Assembly (NCBI GenBank): GCA_964445105.1 | Contig: CAYUJS010000020.1 | Span: forward strand, 1-32,147 | From: CAWBNS01 sp964445105 | GTDB lineage: Bacteria; Chlamydiota; Chlamydiia; Chlamydiales; JAJFMA01 | Length of the DNA stretch: 32,147 nt | Direction: 5' to 3' | Shown: positions 16,989 to 25,300 of the stretch, piece after piece | How positions within the stretch are numbered: the first letter of the stretch is position 1 | Layout: every line of letters begins with the position of its first letter | Program-made: the position numbers and the translations under genes | Notes under the pieces: generated by a model | Databases searched by the model: none | Told to the model about the DNA's origin: nothing | What the model saw: only the letters and a program-made list of their open reading frames with translations

Positions 16989-17021
16989 AATGCCCCTGAA
17001 GATTGCAGCTGGAGGAGATCG

Positions 17022-17353
17022 ATGTCAATTATTTGCCGTTTCTTGGATATTTCGATTACGATGTTTTTTTGAAGAGAACGCGCCCCCCCCCTACACACAC
17101 ACACTTTCACGCTGAATGCGGAGATCATAAAGCCGCAATTCAAACCTTTCCGTTAGAAATTTTGAAGGGGCGCTTACCTGCTCGATTAAAGGGCCTGGTT
17201 ATTGAATGGGCCGCTACCCACCAGCTCGAGCTTCTTGAGGATTGGAAGCGAGCGGAAGCTTGCCAAGACTTAAAGCAAATACTCCCACTGGGTATGGGTG
17301 AAGAGGTGTCCGAGGAATATCAAAGAGCAAGAATCGTCGCTTGTGAGCCGTGA
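17022..17353 (+). pseudogene. DUF4160 gene broken at two homopolymer runs
   Basis: A perfect GGAGGAG site precedes the ATG at 17022. The frame reads MSIICRFLDISITMFF and then hits a stop just after a T run (17064-17070). The next frame supplies EENAPPPY. After a run of nine Cs and a CA repeat (17083-17105), a third frame supplies HFHAECGDHKAAIQTFP, then LPARLKGLVIEWAATHQLEL and EDWKRAEACQDLKQILPL. Joined, this is the full pattern of DUF4160 proteins, a small family usually found beside DUF2442. Single-base length errors in two simple-sequence runs would explain everything, by mutation or by sequencing error. No stop separates it from the DUF2442 frame. Confidence 0.7.
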
Positions 17354-17576
17354 GCAGGGTACAAGGTTTGGATCCGCTTTGAGGACGCTTTATCAGGTGA
17401 GGTAGATCTGGGCCACTTTGTAGCGAAGAGGGTGAGTCTTTGCAGCATGGAATTCGATTGATTATTTTAATTCCGTACGTGTGGACAAAGGGACGGGAAC
17501 GATTGCTTGGGGAGACAATTTGGATCTAGATCCGTATGTTTTGAGGGATCAGGTTCTTTCACAGCAGCGCGCATAA
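17294..17576 (+). pseudogene. DUF2442 gene with in-frame stop and frameshift
   Basis: An ATG at 17294 starts a stretch containing ARIVACEP, then a TGA at 17351-17353, then AGYKVWIRFEDALSGEVDLG in the same frame. Near 17430-17436 the frame shifts by one and continues VFAAWNSIDYFNSVRVDKGT and AWGDNLDLDPYVLRDQVL to TAA at 17574. Together these match the DUF2442 pattern along its whole length. DUF4160 and DUF2442 genes often form two-gene cassettes that are suspected toxin-antitoxin modules; no activity should be assumed. The in-frame TGA and the non-homopolymer shift favour true decay over sequencing error here. Confidence 0.7.
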
Positions 17577-17581
17577 GCTTT

Positions 17582-18394
17582 TCAGGATTGAACTGGGATG
17601 TCGATCTCCGGGCTTTTAGACCCGTCTTTGAAGTAGGTGATCGCCTTGCAATCCGAAATATTGCGGCTTTTGGAACTAAAATTGATTCTCACCAAAATCA
17701 GATCTTTTCCTTCTGTAGTGTACCTTTGCTTGTAGTTCTTCCTCTCAATCTGTTCTAGAGCAGTCTTGGGGCCTTTATTAAATTTAAGTTCCACTATATA
17801 AATACAATTTTGCATTTCAACAACTAAATCGATCCGTCCAATTTTCGTGGGTAGCTCGGCATGTATTTTCATTTCCATGGCCTCCAGGATCATAAGAAAA
17901 GCGACGTGGTAGGAGGATTCGGATTCGTGTTTAAGCAAGGTATTGGGAATTCTGGCAAATAAGGTTCTCATGACGCCAATGAACGGGGCACATTCGCGTT
18001 GCTCGATATGTCGCCTGCATTTTGGAGCAACGCTACGAACTACCGATGGCTTAAGCCCGGTGAATTTATTAGCGAGAGTTTTAAAAAAAGCTTGGCGAGC
18101 CTCCCGATTTGGAAAATCTAACGTATAATCCCGAGAGGCTTCGGCATACCCTCGGATCGTGAGATATCCGGTCTGCCACATAAGAGGGATGAGATTGACC
18201 TGTGCGAGATCATTGCTGTCCAAAAGAGCGCTCTCCTCTGCACTTACCGCTTTTTTCTGGCGGCCGTCCTCGAACACTGAAAGCAAGCCTTCCAAGGCTT
18301 GCTTTTTCCACTTCACCGCCTGTACGGGGCTAATACTGTGTTCTGAGGCGATCTCAGCCAAAGTTTTGTCATGCCGAAGGGCCGCTGTTGCCAC
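17582..18394 (-). CDS. chimeric ORF: IS3 OrfA N-terminus joined to PD-(D/E)XK nuclease domain
   Basis: From GTG at 18394 the frame encodes 270 residues. The first ~55 are the helix-turn-helix part of an IS3-family OrfA transposase (DKTLAEIASEHSISPVQAVK, WKKQALEGLLSVFEDGRQKK). The rest is the PDDEXK_9 domain often found behind AAA-ATPase-like domains. It contains LIPLMWQTGYLTIRGYAEAS, YTLDFPNREARQAFF, and the nuclease core GRIDLVVEMQNCIYIVELKF, which keeps the D...ExK residues. The OrfA start lies further upstream at ATG 18438 behind AAAAGGAG and is separated by one missing base near 18409. The ATPase part of the nuclease gene is absent. The junction is near residues 50-58. Whether the product is made is unknown; most likely it is a relic. 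Confidence 0.7.
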   Translation of the reverse strand: MATAALRHDKTLAEIASEHSISPVQAVKWKKQALEGLLSVFEDGRQKKAVSAEESALLDSNDLAQVNLIPLMWQTGYLTIRGYAEASRDYTLDFPNREARQAFFKTLANKFTGLKPSVVRSVAPKCRRHIEQRECAPFIGVMRTLFARIPNTLLKHESESSYHVAFLMILEAMEMKIHAELPTKIGRIDLVVEMQNCIYIVELKFNKGPKTALEQIERKNYKQRYTTEGKDLILVRINFSSKSRNISDCKAITYFKDGSKSPEIDIPVQS

Positions 18395-18503
18395 CTTGGC
18401 TTTGAACGAGGCTTAAAGTAAGTCCTACGTTTCTTCATAAAGCTCCTTTTCCAAGTGGGAGCTTATTATCTTATTCCCTTGTCCAGTTTTTGGGGGCATT
18501 ACA
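18235..18503 (-). mobile_element. 5' remnant of an IS3-family insertion sequence
   Basis: It comprises the terminal inverted repeat (18480-18503), a 41-base leader with AAAAGGAG, and the OrfA start MKKRRTYFKP at ATG 18438. A one-base loss near 18409 follows; restoring it gives the standard SFKAKVATAAL. OrfA continues to about 18235, where nuclease-domain sequence begins. OrfB and the right end are absent. Confidence 0.7.
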
Positions 18504-18700
18504 ATTTTTTGGTTTTGTGATCACCTCTTTCGATGCATTTGATAGCTTTGAATAAAAATACTTAGGCTTGATCTTTCCATAAATGTTAAGCACTACGGAT
18601 CCCGTTTTACCAGGGCTGAAGCTAATAAATCGAGCTTTTTAGAGAGGGGTGGCTGCTCGTTTTTACGAGGCAGAGGGGAGCCTAGACAACCAAAAATCCA
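18439..18700. other. intergenic region between IS remnant and yicC promoter
   Basis: Apart from the IS end at 18480-18503 I see no gene here. CGAGC near 18631 and GCTCG near 18656 followed by five Ts could form a weak terminator with a long loop on the plus strand. The evidence for it is poor. Confidence 0.3.
18480..18503 (-). repeat. left terminal inverted repeat of the IS3-family remnant
   Basis: On the minus strand the 24 bases begin TGTAATGCCCCCAAAAACTG and end GACA. This is the usual terminal repeat form of IS3-family elements of the IS150/IS3 type. No second copy is seen in the window. Confidence 0.65.
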
Positions 18701-18730
18701 TTGACAATCGGCTGGTTTTTCCGTTAGACT
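18701..18730 (+). promoter_or_regulatory. sigma70-type promoter of the yicC-gmk operon
   Basis: TTGACA (18701-18706) and TAGACT (18725-18730) are 18 bases apart. Transcription would start near 18737, about 18 bases before the yicC ATG. The -10 element TAGACT is the same as in the promoter at 31247-31275. Confidence 0.6.
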
Positions 18731-18754
18731 CTATTGAATTTACAGAGAGATTTT

Positions 18755-19642
18755 ATGCTACGCAGTATGACGGCTTATGGCCGTGCATCTTTGACAACCT
18801 CGTTTGGTCGTTTAACTGTCGAAGTGCAAGCCGTCAATCGCAAACACCTTGAGATTACCCTCAGCTTGCCCAAAGAGCTCTCTCCTTTTGAACTTGAAGT
18901 TCGCCGTTGGATTGCTGATCGCATTTTTCGCGGTCAGGTGAGCGTGCGGATTAGTGCTGTGTTTGACAAAGAGACGCCTTTGCATGTGGTGGCCAATATT
19001 CCGCTTGCGCGCAAGCTCAAAGAGGCATGGGATCAGATTGCCGTGGCCGTTGGTGTCGATGGTCAATCTGCTTTCCACTTGGAGATGCTCGCACGTGAGA
19101 CCGAGCTATTGCGCTATGAAGCTGATTCAAAGGGCGAAGAGGCCTACCGCATACCCCTTAGGAACGCTTTCGATGCGGCTCTCGACCAGTTCATGCAGAT
19201 GCGTATCTACGAAGGAGAAGCCCTTCACAAAGACATCGCACAGCGGCTCGGTTCGTTGAAACAATGCGTCGATAGAGTTGTACCACGCGCTACTCAAGCC
19301 ACCGAAAAATACCGCGAGAAGCTTATTGCACGGCTCGAGGCCTTCCTGCCTGGTTCCGGTGAAAACGAAGAGCGTCTCTTGCGTGAAATCTGCCTCTATG
19401 CAGAGCGTATAGATGTTGCCGAAGAGGTTATCCGTTGCTACTCGCACCTCGAGCAATTCCACATTCAGTTGTCCTCAGGAGCTGGGAATATTGGTAAATC
19501 ACTCGAATTTCTATTGCAAGAGTTGCTCAGAGAAGCTAATACCATTGGCTCTAAATCCACGGACACCATGGTTACCTATACTGTCGTAGAGATGAAAAGC
19601 CTGCTAGAACAAATCCGTGAACAGCTCCAAAATGTCGAATAG
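18755..19642 (+). CDS. YicC family protein (probable endoribonuclease)
   Basis: The ATG at 18755 gives the family's standard start, LRSMTAYGRA, behind an AGAGAG site, and a 295-residue protein. YicC_N features include VEVQAVNRKHLEITLSLPKE near residue 22. The DUF1732 C-terminus has GKSLEFLLQELLREANTIGS near residue 250 and ends EQIREQLQNVE. E. coli YicC has been described as an endoribonuclease acting on small RNAs; the role here is inferred from family. It overlaps gmk by 11 bases, a common arrangement in bacteria. Confidence 0.9.
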   Translation: MLRSMTAYGRASLTTSFGRLTVEVQAVNRKHLEITLSLPKELSPFELEVRRWIADRIFRGQVSVRISAVFDKETPLHVVANIPLARKLKEAWDQIAVAVGVDGQSAFHLEMLARETELLRYEADSKGEEAYRIPLRNAFDAALDQFMQMRIYEGEALHKDIAQRLGSLKQCVDRVVPRATQATEKYREKLIARLEAFLPGSGENEERLLREICLYAERIDVAEEVIRCYSHLEQFHIQLSSGAGNIGKSLEFLLQELLREANTIGSKSTDTMVTYTVVEMKSLLEQIREQLQNVE

Positions 19643-20213
19643 TATCCGAAGAGGTCTCGTTTTTGTGCTGAGCGCGCCTGCTGGGACAGGAAAGACGACG
19701 CTTGTGAACTATTTGCTGGGCGAGTTCTCACACATCATTCAAAGTGTTTCTTTTACGACCAGACCGCCTAGGACGGGGGAAATCGATGGCAAGCACTACC
19801 ACTTCATCAGCCAGGCTCAGTTCGACCAGCGTATTGCGCAAGGAGATTTTTTAGAATACGTCTCCTTGTACGGATATTCCTACGGCACCTCGCGTTCGCA
19901 AGTTGAAGCCTTGCAAAAAGCAGGCAAGCATGTGATGCTAGTGATAGACACTCAGGGAGCTCTAAAACTTAAAGGGGTCGTCCCCGCAGTTTACATCTTC
20001 GTGCTTCCCCCATCAATGGAAGAACTCAAACAGCGCCTTGAAGTCCGGCGCACCGAAACGCCAGAAGCGATACAGAAGCGCCTTAGCTGGGCCCTACAAG
20101 AATTGAAAATGGTTCATCAGTATGATTATAGCTTGATCAATGATGACCGGCAGATAGCTTACGATGTCCTGCGCAGCATCGTAATTGCCGAAGAGCACCG
20201 CGTGATACATTAA
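19632..20213 (+). CDS. gmk: Guanylate kinase
   Basis: Gmk converts GMP to GDP with ATP. The ATG at 19632 lies inside the end of yicC and gives 193 residues. The P-loop is LSAPAGTGKTTLVNYL near residue 12. The GMP-binding region is VSFTTRPPRTGEIDGKHYHF near residue 38, and VMLVIDTQGALKLK near residue 103 corresponds to the usual LDIDxQGA motif. It lies upstream of the omega-subunit gene, as in Chlamydia and many other bacteria. Confidence 0.95.
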   Translation: MSNSIRRGLVFVLSAPAGTGKTTLVNYLLGEFSHIIQSVSFTTRPPRTGEIDGKHYHFISQAQFDQRIAQGDFLEYVSLYGYSYGTSRSQVEALQKAGKHVMLVIDTQGALKLKGVVPAVYIFVLPPSMEELKQRLEVRRTETPEAIQKRLSWALQELKMVHQYDYSLINDDRQIAYDVLRSIVIAEEHRVIH

Positions 20214-20230
20214 AAGGAGAAGGAGATTAA

Positions 20231-20488
20231 ATGGACCATAGATACAAAGAGAGAGACCTTAAAGATTATCTGACTACAGAAGCTCTTGTGCATGGCTTTA
20301 AAAGCCAGTTTGACCTTGTAGCACAGGCGGTCAAGATTGCGGAAAACATGGTGCATACAGGCCGCGCAGTGCGCGTAAAGACAGACGTACAAAACCCTGC
20401 GTATAACGTGCTACAAGAGGTGCTAAACGATTATACCGATATACCTGGCGTAGACGAAGAAGAGGAAGAAGAGACAGTTACTGTCTAG
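20231..20488 (+). CDS. rpoZ: RNA polymerase omega subunit-like protein
   Basis: An 85-residue protein behind an AAGGAGAAGGAG site. It has the omega-like pattern FDLVAQAVKIAENMVHTGRA near residue 28 and an acidic tail of glutamates, also common in omega proteins. Position between gmk and metG corresponds to the small protein CT031 in C. trachomatis. Similarity to classical omega is limited, so the call rests on context together with the short motif. Confidence 0.75.
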   Translation: MDHRYKERDLKDYLTTEALVHGFKSQFDLVAQAVKIAENMVHTGRAVRVKTDVQNPAYNVLQEVLNDYTDIPGVDEEEEEETVTV

Positions 20489-20498
20489 GCAGCGTGCC

Positions 20499-21083
20499 GT
20501 GTCTGATGTTCTGATCATTTTACTGGTTGCTCTGGTTAGTTTCGGCCTAATGGGTTTTATCGTTTGGTGGAACTGGCAGCATAGCATCGCAAACGATGTG
20601 CTAAGCCCCTACTCTAAATCGCCCCTTCGACGCACACAAGACCTTTCCTATGGGGCCATAGGCAAGGTCTATCTTTATCTTACCAGCTTTCATCAGTACG
20701 ATAATCGCATGTTTAAACTCCGCCGGATGGCTTATTGCCGCGAAACAGGACGGATCTTTCCCGATTGCATTGACTTTCTCGGGCGCATTCGCTTGGATTG
20801 GACTTTTCTGCAGAAGCGCTATCCTGGTACCTGGATATCTTGGGGAAGCTTATCCTATTCGCAACAGGAGGCCGTCAGGTTTGTTCACAGTACCTTAGAG
20901 GGATATCAAACGCGGGTAAGCTCTATCAAACCAAGCCCTCGAGCCGTAGAGCCAGAATTTGCAATGACAAAACCTGGCCCGCTTTATGTCGACATCGAAA
21001 CCAAGACTCTGCTAGGATGGAAAATCGTTCCAGGCACAGACCTGGAAGTGCTCATCGTGCAAAAACCAAAATACATGGTATAA
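20499..21083 (+). CDS. membrane-anchored hypothetical protein before metG
   Basis: A 194-residue protein starting at GTG 20499. One hydrophobic helix spans residues 4-24 (LIILLVALVSFGLMGFIVWW). The remainder is soluble and rich in aromatic residues, with MFKLRRMAYCRETGRIFPDC near residue 70 and YPGTWISWGSLS near residue 108. I recognise no family. It is tightly packed between rpoZ (10 bases) and metG (7 bases), so it belongs to the operon. It is probably an inner-membrane protein with a single anchor; the side facing the domain is not clear. Confidence 0.7.
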   Translation: MSDVLIILLVALVSFGLMGFIVWWNWQHSIANDVLSPYSKSPLRRTQDLSYGAIGKVYLYLTSFHQYDNRMFKLRRMAYCRETGRIFPDCIDFLGRIRLDWTFLQKRYPGTWISWGSLSYSQQEAVRFVHSTLEGYQTRVSSIKPSPRAVEPEFAMTKPGPLYVDIETKTLLGWKIVPGTDLEVLIVQKPKYMV

Positions 21084-21090
21084 CTCTCCA

Positions 21091-22764
21091 ATGACCGAAA
21101 AAGTTCTTATCACAGCGGCGCTCCCTTACGCCAACGGCGCACTTCATTTTGGCCACATTGCCGGTGCCTATCTTCCCGCAGACTGCTATGCGCGTTTCGA
21201 ACGTTTGCTGGGCAAGGATGTACATTATGTGTGCGGCTCTGACGAATATGGCGTAGCAGTTACCATGAGTGCTGAACTCGCTGGACGCACTCCAAAAGAG
21301 CAGGTAGACTACTTTCATGCGGTAAATAAGGGGCTCTTTGAGCAGCTCAACTTTACTTTTGATCATTACTCGCGTACCAGTTGGAAAGGCCACGACAAGC
21401 CCGTGCAGCAGTTCTTTTTAGACCTGCTTGAAGCTGGCTACATTGAAGACCGCGTAACCGAACAGCTCTATTCAGAACAAGAAGGTCGTTTTCTTGCAGA
21501 TCGCTATGTGGTTGGCATCTGTCCCAGTTGCGGTTATGAAAAGGCGCGCGGCGACGAGTGCCCAAAATGCGCCGCCAGTTACGACGCTACCGATCTAAAA
21601 AACCCACGCTCAAAATGCTCAGGAGCCCAGCTACAGCTTCGCCAAACAAAGCACTGGTTTCTCCGCCTAGATCTTTTCAAAGACCAGTTGACCAACTGGT
21701 TAGCATGCAAAAATTGGAAACCTAACGTGGTCAATTTTGTGAAGAGCTACATAGACAATCTTCACGCTCGCCCTATCACACGAGATCTCTCCTGGGGCAT
21801 TCCTGTCCCCCTGCCCCATGCAGAAGGAAAAGTTCTGTATGTCTGGTTCGACGCCCCCATCGGCTATATCTCCGCTTCCATGGAGTGGGCCCAATTAAAA
21901 GGTGATCCCGACGCCTGGAAGCGCTACTGGCAAGATCCAGAGACGCATATGGTGCAGTTTATCGGTAAAGATAACCTCACCTTTCACGCGGTAATCTTTC
22001 CCGCTATGTGCATGGGCCAGACGCAATCTTACAAATTGGTAGACGAATTGCCCGCGAATGAATTTCTCCAACTAGAGGGACGCCAGTTCAGCAAAAGCGA
22101 TGGCTGGTACATCGATATGGAAGACTTCCTCACCCGCTATACCGCTGATCAAATTCGCTACACTATCGCCGCCAACGCTCCTGAGACAGCGGACGCAGAG
22201 TTCACTTGGAAAGATTTTCAGCAGCGCTGTAATGGCGATCTGGTGGGAAAATTTGGGAATCTTGTTCATCGAGTACTTACCTTTACCCAGACGCGTGCAG
22301 GTGCTGTCATTCCAGCACAAGGGCTTTTAGAAGCGGTAGACAGTGAATTTCTTGCCAATATAGATCGACTGACCAAAGAGGCCGAAGAGTCTTACAAAAA
22401 CTTTCGCCTACGCAACGCTAGTCGCCTGATCATGGAGATTGCCCAAGCCGGAAATGTCTATTTTGATACTAAAACGCCCTGGAAAGACGCTAAACAACCA
22501 GAAACTCATCCCCGTATGCTCACAACACTAGGTTGTTGTTTTGAGTGCCTTAAGCGGCTTGCCTTAATCGCCGCCCCCTTGATGCCCACCGCCTCCAGTA
22601 AACTATGGAGCATGCTGGGGCAGACGGCGGAGCTTCGTTCGTGGCGCGAGGTCTGTGGTCTCACCCTTTGCGTTGGCCAACCCCTGGCTGCACCAGCAAC
22701 CCTCTTTCAGCCCGTCCTCGATGAGCAGATTGCCGAGGAAGTTGCCAGACTAAAAAGGGGATAG
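21091..22764 (+). CDS. metG: Methionyl-tRNA synthetase
   Basis: MetRS charges tRNA-Met. The 557-residue protein has the HIGH motif as HFGH in PYANGALHFGHIAGAYLPA near residue 18. Two zinc knuckles follow (CPSCGYEKARGDECPKC, then DLKNPRSKCSGA) near residues 145-170. The KMSKS motif appears as FSKSD in GRQFSKSDGWYIDMEDF near residue 335. It ends after the anticodon-binding helical domain and lacks the C-terminal tRNA-binding domain found in some MetRS proteins; chlamydial MetRS has a similar length. Last gene of the operon. Confidence 0.96.
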   Translation: MTEKVLITAALPYANGALHFGHIAGAYLPADCYARFERLLGKDVHYVCGSDEYGVAVTMSAELAGRTPKEQVDYFHAVNKGLFEQLNFTFDHYSRTSWKGHDKPVQQFFLDLLEAGYIEDRVTEQLYSEQEGRFLADRYVVGICPSCGYEKARGDECPKCAASYDATDLKNPRSKCSGAQLQLRQTKHWFLRLDLFKDQLTNWLACKNWKPNVVNFVKSYIDNLHARPITRDLSWGIPVPLPHAEGKVLYVWFDAPIGYISASMEWAQLKGDPDAWKRYWQDPETHMVQFIGKDNLTFHAVIFPAMCMGQTQSYKLVDELPANEFLQLEGRQFSKSDGWYIDMEDFLTRYTADQIRYTIAANAPETADAEFTWKDFQQRCNGDLVGKFGNLVHRVLTFTQTRAGAVIPAQGLLEAVDSEFLANIDRLTKEAEESYKNFRLRNASRLIMEIAQAGNVYFDTKTPWKDAKQPETHPRMLTTLGCCFECLKRLALIAAPLMPTASSKLWSMLGQTAELRSWREVCGLTLCVGQPLAAPATLFQPVLDEQIAEEVARLKRG

Positions 22765-23087
22765 AGGGCGTTGCTGTCTAAGCGCGGCTCACGTTATTGC
22801 TACAGTCTGCCGCGCGGGCCTGCCTCAAGCTTTACGAGCAAAGCGAACACAAGACGCAGTGGCGCGGGCACAGTAAAGTTAGGGCTAGTTATCTCATATT
22901 GCTTTCTCGGTTCAGGTATGGTCTAGGAAGAATGAGCTTTTCGTGAGCCCAGAGGCTCATGGCCTAGAACAGCAAGAAAGATTGGCGATCAAGGATTTCG
23001 CTAGCCCTTTCTGTTAAGCGAATGTCAGACGGTTTGCTGCCTTGCTTTACCTCGCCAAGCGCTTTATTTTTTGCGTCCTTTTTTGTG
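22765..23087. other. metG-rpmB intergenic region with a structured hairpin
   Basis: No open frame of note. TCTAGG (22922-22927) pairs with CCTAGA (22963-22968), and ATGAGC (22932-22937) with GCTCAT (22955-22960), forming a two-part stem. A competing stem, TGAGCC (22944-22949) with GGCTCA (22954-22959), shares bases with it. There is no T run behind, so it is not a standard terminator. It may mark the end of the metG transcript or a small structured RNA. Confidence 0.35.
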
Positions 23088-23117
23088 TTGAACAAAAAGG
23101 TCTTTCATTGCTAAAAT
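23088..23117 (+). promoter_or_regulatory. promoter of rpmB
   Basis: TTGAAC (23088-23093) and TAAAAT (23112-23117) are separated by 18 bases. The leader would be about 32 bases, with an ACGGAGAAA ribosome-binding site before the ATG at 23156. Confidence 0.6.
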
Positions 23118-23155
23118 TGCGGTTAAATTAATTCTCGATTAGAAACGGAGAAATC

Positions 23156-23428
23156 ATGTCCAAGACGTGCGAACTAACTGGAAAAAAACCGGCTCGCGGG
23201 TACAAATACGCCATCCGCGGTATTGCTAAGAAGAAGAAAGGGATTGGCTTAAAAGTGACAGGCAAAACCAAGCGCCGTTTCCAACCTAATCTGCAAACAA
23301 AGCGTCTCTGGGTACCTTCTGAAGGCCGCTGGATCAGTATTAAATTGTCCTGCTCCGCGATGCGCACCATCGATAAACTAGGCATCGACGCTGTATTGCG
23401 AAAAAAAGCAGCTGGTGTTCTTATCTAA
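23156..23428 (+). CDS. rpmB: 50S ribosomal protein L28
   Basis: The 90-residue protein begins SKTCELTGKKPARGYKYAIR, has RRFQPNLQTKRLWVPSEG in the middle and ends with MRTIDKLGIDAVLRKKAAG; all are L28 signatures. It is a single-gene unit with its own promoter and terminator. The short basic stretch KKKKGIGLKVTGKTKR fits chlamydial L28. Confidence 0.95.
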   Translation: MSKTCELTGKKPARGYKYAIRGIAKKKKGIGLKVTGKTKRRFQPNLQTKRLWVPSEGRWISIKLSCSAMRTIDKLGIDAVLRKKAAGVLI

Positions 23429-23447
23429 TTTTCCCACCTAACTGCAG

Positions 23448-23497
23448 CTCTGCAGATTGAATTCAGGGTTTCCTGAACCGATCTGCAGAGTTTTTTT
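23448..23497 (+). terminator. intrinsic terminator after rpmB
   Basis: CTCTGCAGAT (23448-23457) pairs with ATCTGCAGAG (23481-23490), with an inner TTCAGG/CCTGAA stem, followed by seven Ts (23491-23497). This is the strongest terminator in the window. Confidence 0.9.
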
Positions 23498-23522
23498 ATC
23501 TCTTTAGGTAGGAGTCTTTTTT

Positions 23523-25298
23523 ATGTCTTTCCCCAATTTACGCTCTTTTATCAGTCGTTTAAGAGAAGAGGAAGAGGTCGTTGACGTCTACACTGAGGTA
23601 GATTCAGCATTAGAACTGGCGGAAATTCATCGGAGGATTGCGGCAGCAGACGGGCCGGCGCTTTTGTTTCATAGGGTCAAAAATAGCCCTTTCCCTGTGG
23701 TGACAAATCTTTTCGGATCTAACAAGCGCATCGCGCGCGCGTTCCATAACCAGCCTGAGAAATTTGTCGCCGATATGATAGGGCTAGCGACGCGCGATTT
23801 TCCGCCTTCCATAAAGACCTTGTGGGGTGCGCGTGGCCAGCTTAAAAAGCTGCTCAAAATAGGTTTGAAGCATAAGTCTCGTGTACCGGTGCTTGCCAAT
23901 AGAGCGAGCGGTTTAGACCAGCTTCCGTTACTAAAATGCTGGCCGATGGACGGGGGACACTTTCTTACGCTGCCGCTTGTCTATACGGAGCCGCATGTGG
24001 GGGGTAGTCCCAATCTGGGGATTTACCGTATGCAGCGCTACGACAATGAATCCTGTGGCATGCACTGGCAGATAGGCAAGGGGGGCGGTTTCCACCATCA
24101 TTTGGCTGAACAGCAAAACCAAGCTTTGCCGGTGAATGTCTTTTTGGGAGGCCCGCCAGCGCTGATTGTCAGCGCTATTGCACCTTTGCCAGAAAACGTT
24201 CCTGAGATGCTTTTAGCCTCCATTTTACAGGGGAGCAAGCTTAAGATTGCCCAAACTTCACACAACGATTATCCCGTGGTTGCGGAAGCTGAATTTGCTT
24301 TGATTGGTGAGGTTTTGCCGCAGGAGCGCAGGCTGGAGGGGCCTTTTGGGGATCATTACGGTTACTACAGTTTAGAGCATGATTTTCCTGTTTTCCATTG
24401 CCAGCATGTCTACCACCGCAAAGATGCCATCTATCCAGCGACCGTTGTTGGCAAGCCGCGCCAGGAAGATTTCTACTTGGGTGACTTTTTACAGGAGCTA
24501 CTTTCTCCGCTGTTTCCCGTTGTTATGCCGGGTGTAAAAAATCTCTGGAGTTATGGAGAGACGGGGTTTCACTCTTTGGCCGCAGCGGTTGTGCGCGAGC
24601 GTTACTATCGTGAATGCATGAGTGCAGCTTTTCGCATTTTAGGCGAAGGGCAGCTCTCCTTGACCAAATTCTTACTTGTGACAGATCAAGCTGTTAATCT
24701 GCGAGATTTTAAAGCGCTGCTCACAACCGTGCTAGAGCGGTTCAAGCCTGAGACAGACCTATTTGTCTTTTCCAACCTATCTATGGATACGCTAGATTAT
24801 ACGGGACCAGAACTTAACAAAGGCTCGCGGGGTATAATGCTGGGCATAGGCGAGAAGATACGCGACCTTCCAGAGGCTTTTCAGGGTGAGCTGCCGGCGT
24901 TTATCACGCGAGCAGAGCCATTTTGCCCCGGCTGCCTGGTGCTCGAGGGACAGCGAGAGGTAAGTTTCGAGGCACTTTGTCACCGCACAAGCCTGCAAAA
25001 ATGGCCCCTGATCATTCTGGTCGACGATCTAAAAAAGGCGCTAAAAAACACCGCTTCATTTCTGTGGACTGTTTTTACTCGTTTTGAGCCTGCCGCTGAC
25101 CTATACAGCAGATCCCAGGAGGTACATAGGCACCATGTCTGTTACAGCGGGCCTTTGCTAGTTGATGCACGTATGAAGCTCGGCTATCCGGCGGAAGTTT
25201 TTTGTGATCCCGAGACTGCTAAACTAGTGACCCAGCGTTGGCATGAATATTTTCCTGAGGGACAGGCGATGGGTGATAGCGATTGTGGTCATGTTTAA
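23523..25298 (+). CDS. UbiD family decarboxylase
   Basis: A 591-residue prenylated-FMN-dependent (de)carboxylase. Features are the N-terminal FPNLRSFISRLREEEEVVDV, the substrate/cofactor region NLGIYRMQRYDNESCGMHWQ near residue 163, and a GGGFHHHLAEQQ segment. The catalytic-region motif RRLEGPFGDHYGYY near residue 275 keeps the conserved Glu. The C-terminal half is the usual swapped domain. Chlamydiae make menaquinone through the futalosine route and carry ubiD/ubiX homologues thought to act at its late decarboxylation; that role is inferred here. No ubiX or other menaquinone gene is in the window. It ends two bases from the convergent YhiN-type gene. Confidence 0.88.
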   Translation: MSFPNLRSFISRLREEEEVVDVYTEVDSALELAEIHRRIAAADGPALLFHRVKNSPFPVVTNLFGSNKRIARAFHNQPEKFVADMIGLATRDFPPSIKTLWGARGQLKKLLKIGLKHKSRVPVLANRASGLDQLPLLKCWPMDGGHFLTLPLVYTEPHVGGSPNLGIYRMQRYDNESCGMHWQIGKGGGFHHHLAEQQNQALPVNVFLGGPPALIVSAIAPLPENVPEMLLASILQGSKLKIAQTSHNDYPVVAEAEFALIGEVLPQERRLEGPFGDHYGYYSLEHDFPVFHCQHVYHRKDAIYPATVVGKPRQEDFYLGDFLQELLSPLFPVVMPGVKNLWSYGETGFHSLAAAVVRERYYRECMSAAFRILGEGQLSLTKFLLVTDQAVNLRDFKALLTTVLERFKPETDLFVFSNLSMDTLDYTGPELNKGSRGIMLGIGEKIRDLPEAFQGELPAFITRAEPFCPGCLVLEGQREVSFEALCHRTSLQKWPLIILVDDLKKALKNTASFLWTVFTRFEPAADLYSRSQEVHRHHVCYSGPLLVDARMKLGYPAEVFCDPETAKLVTQRWHEYFPEGQAMGDSDCGHV

Positions 25299-25300
25299 CT

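Noticed and set aside
17351..17353. In-frame TGA in the DUF2442 gene read as selenocysteine
   Set aside because: No selenoprotein context or SECIS-like stem is evident, and the gene has a further frameshift.
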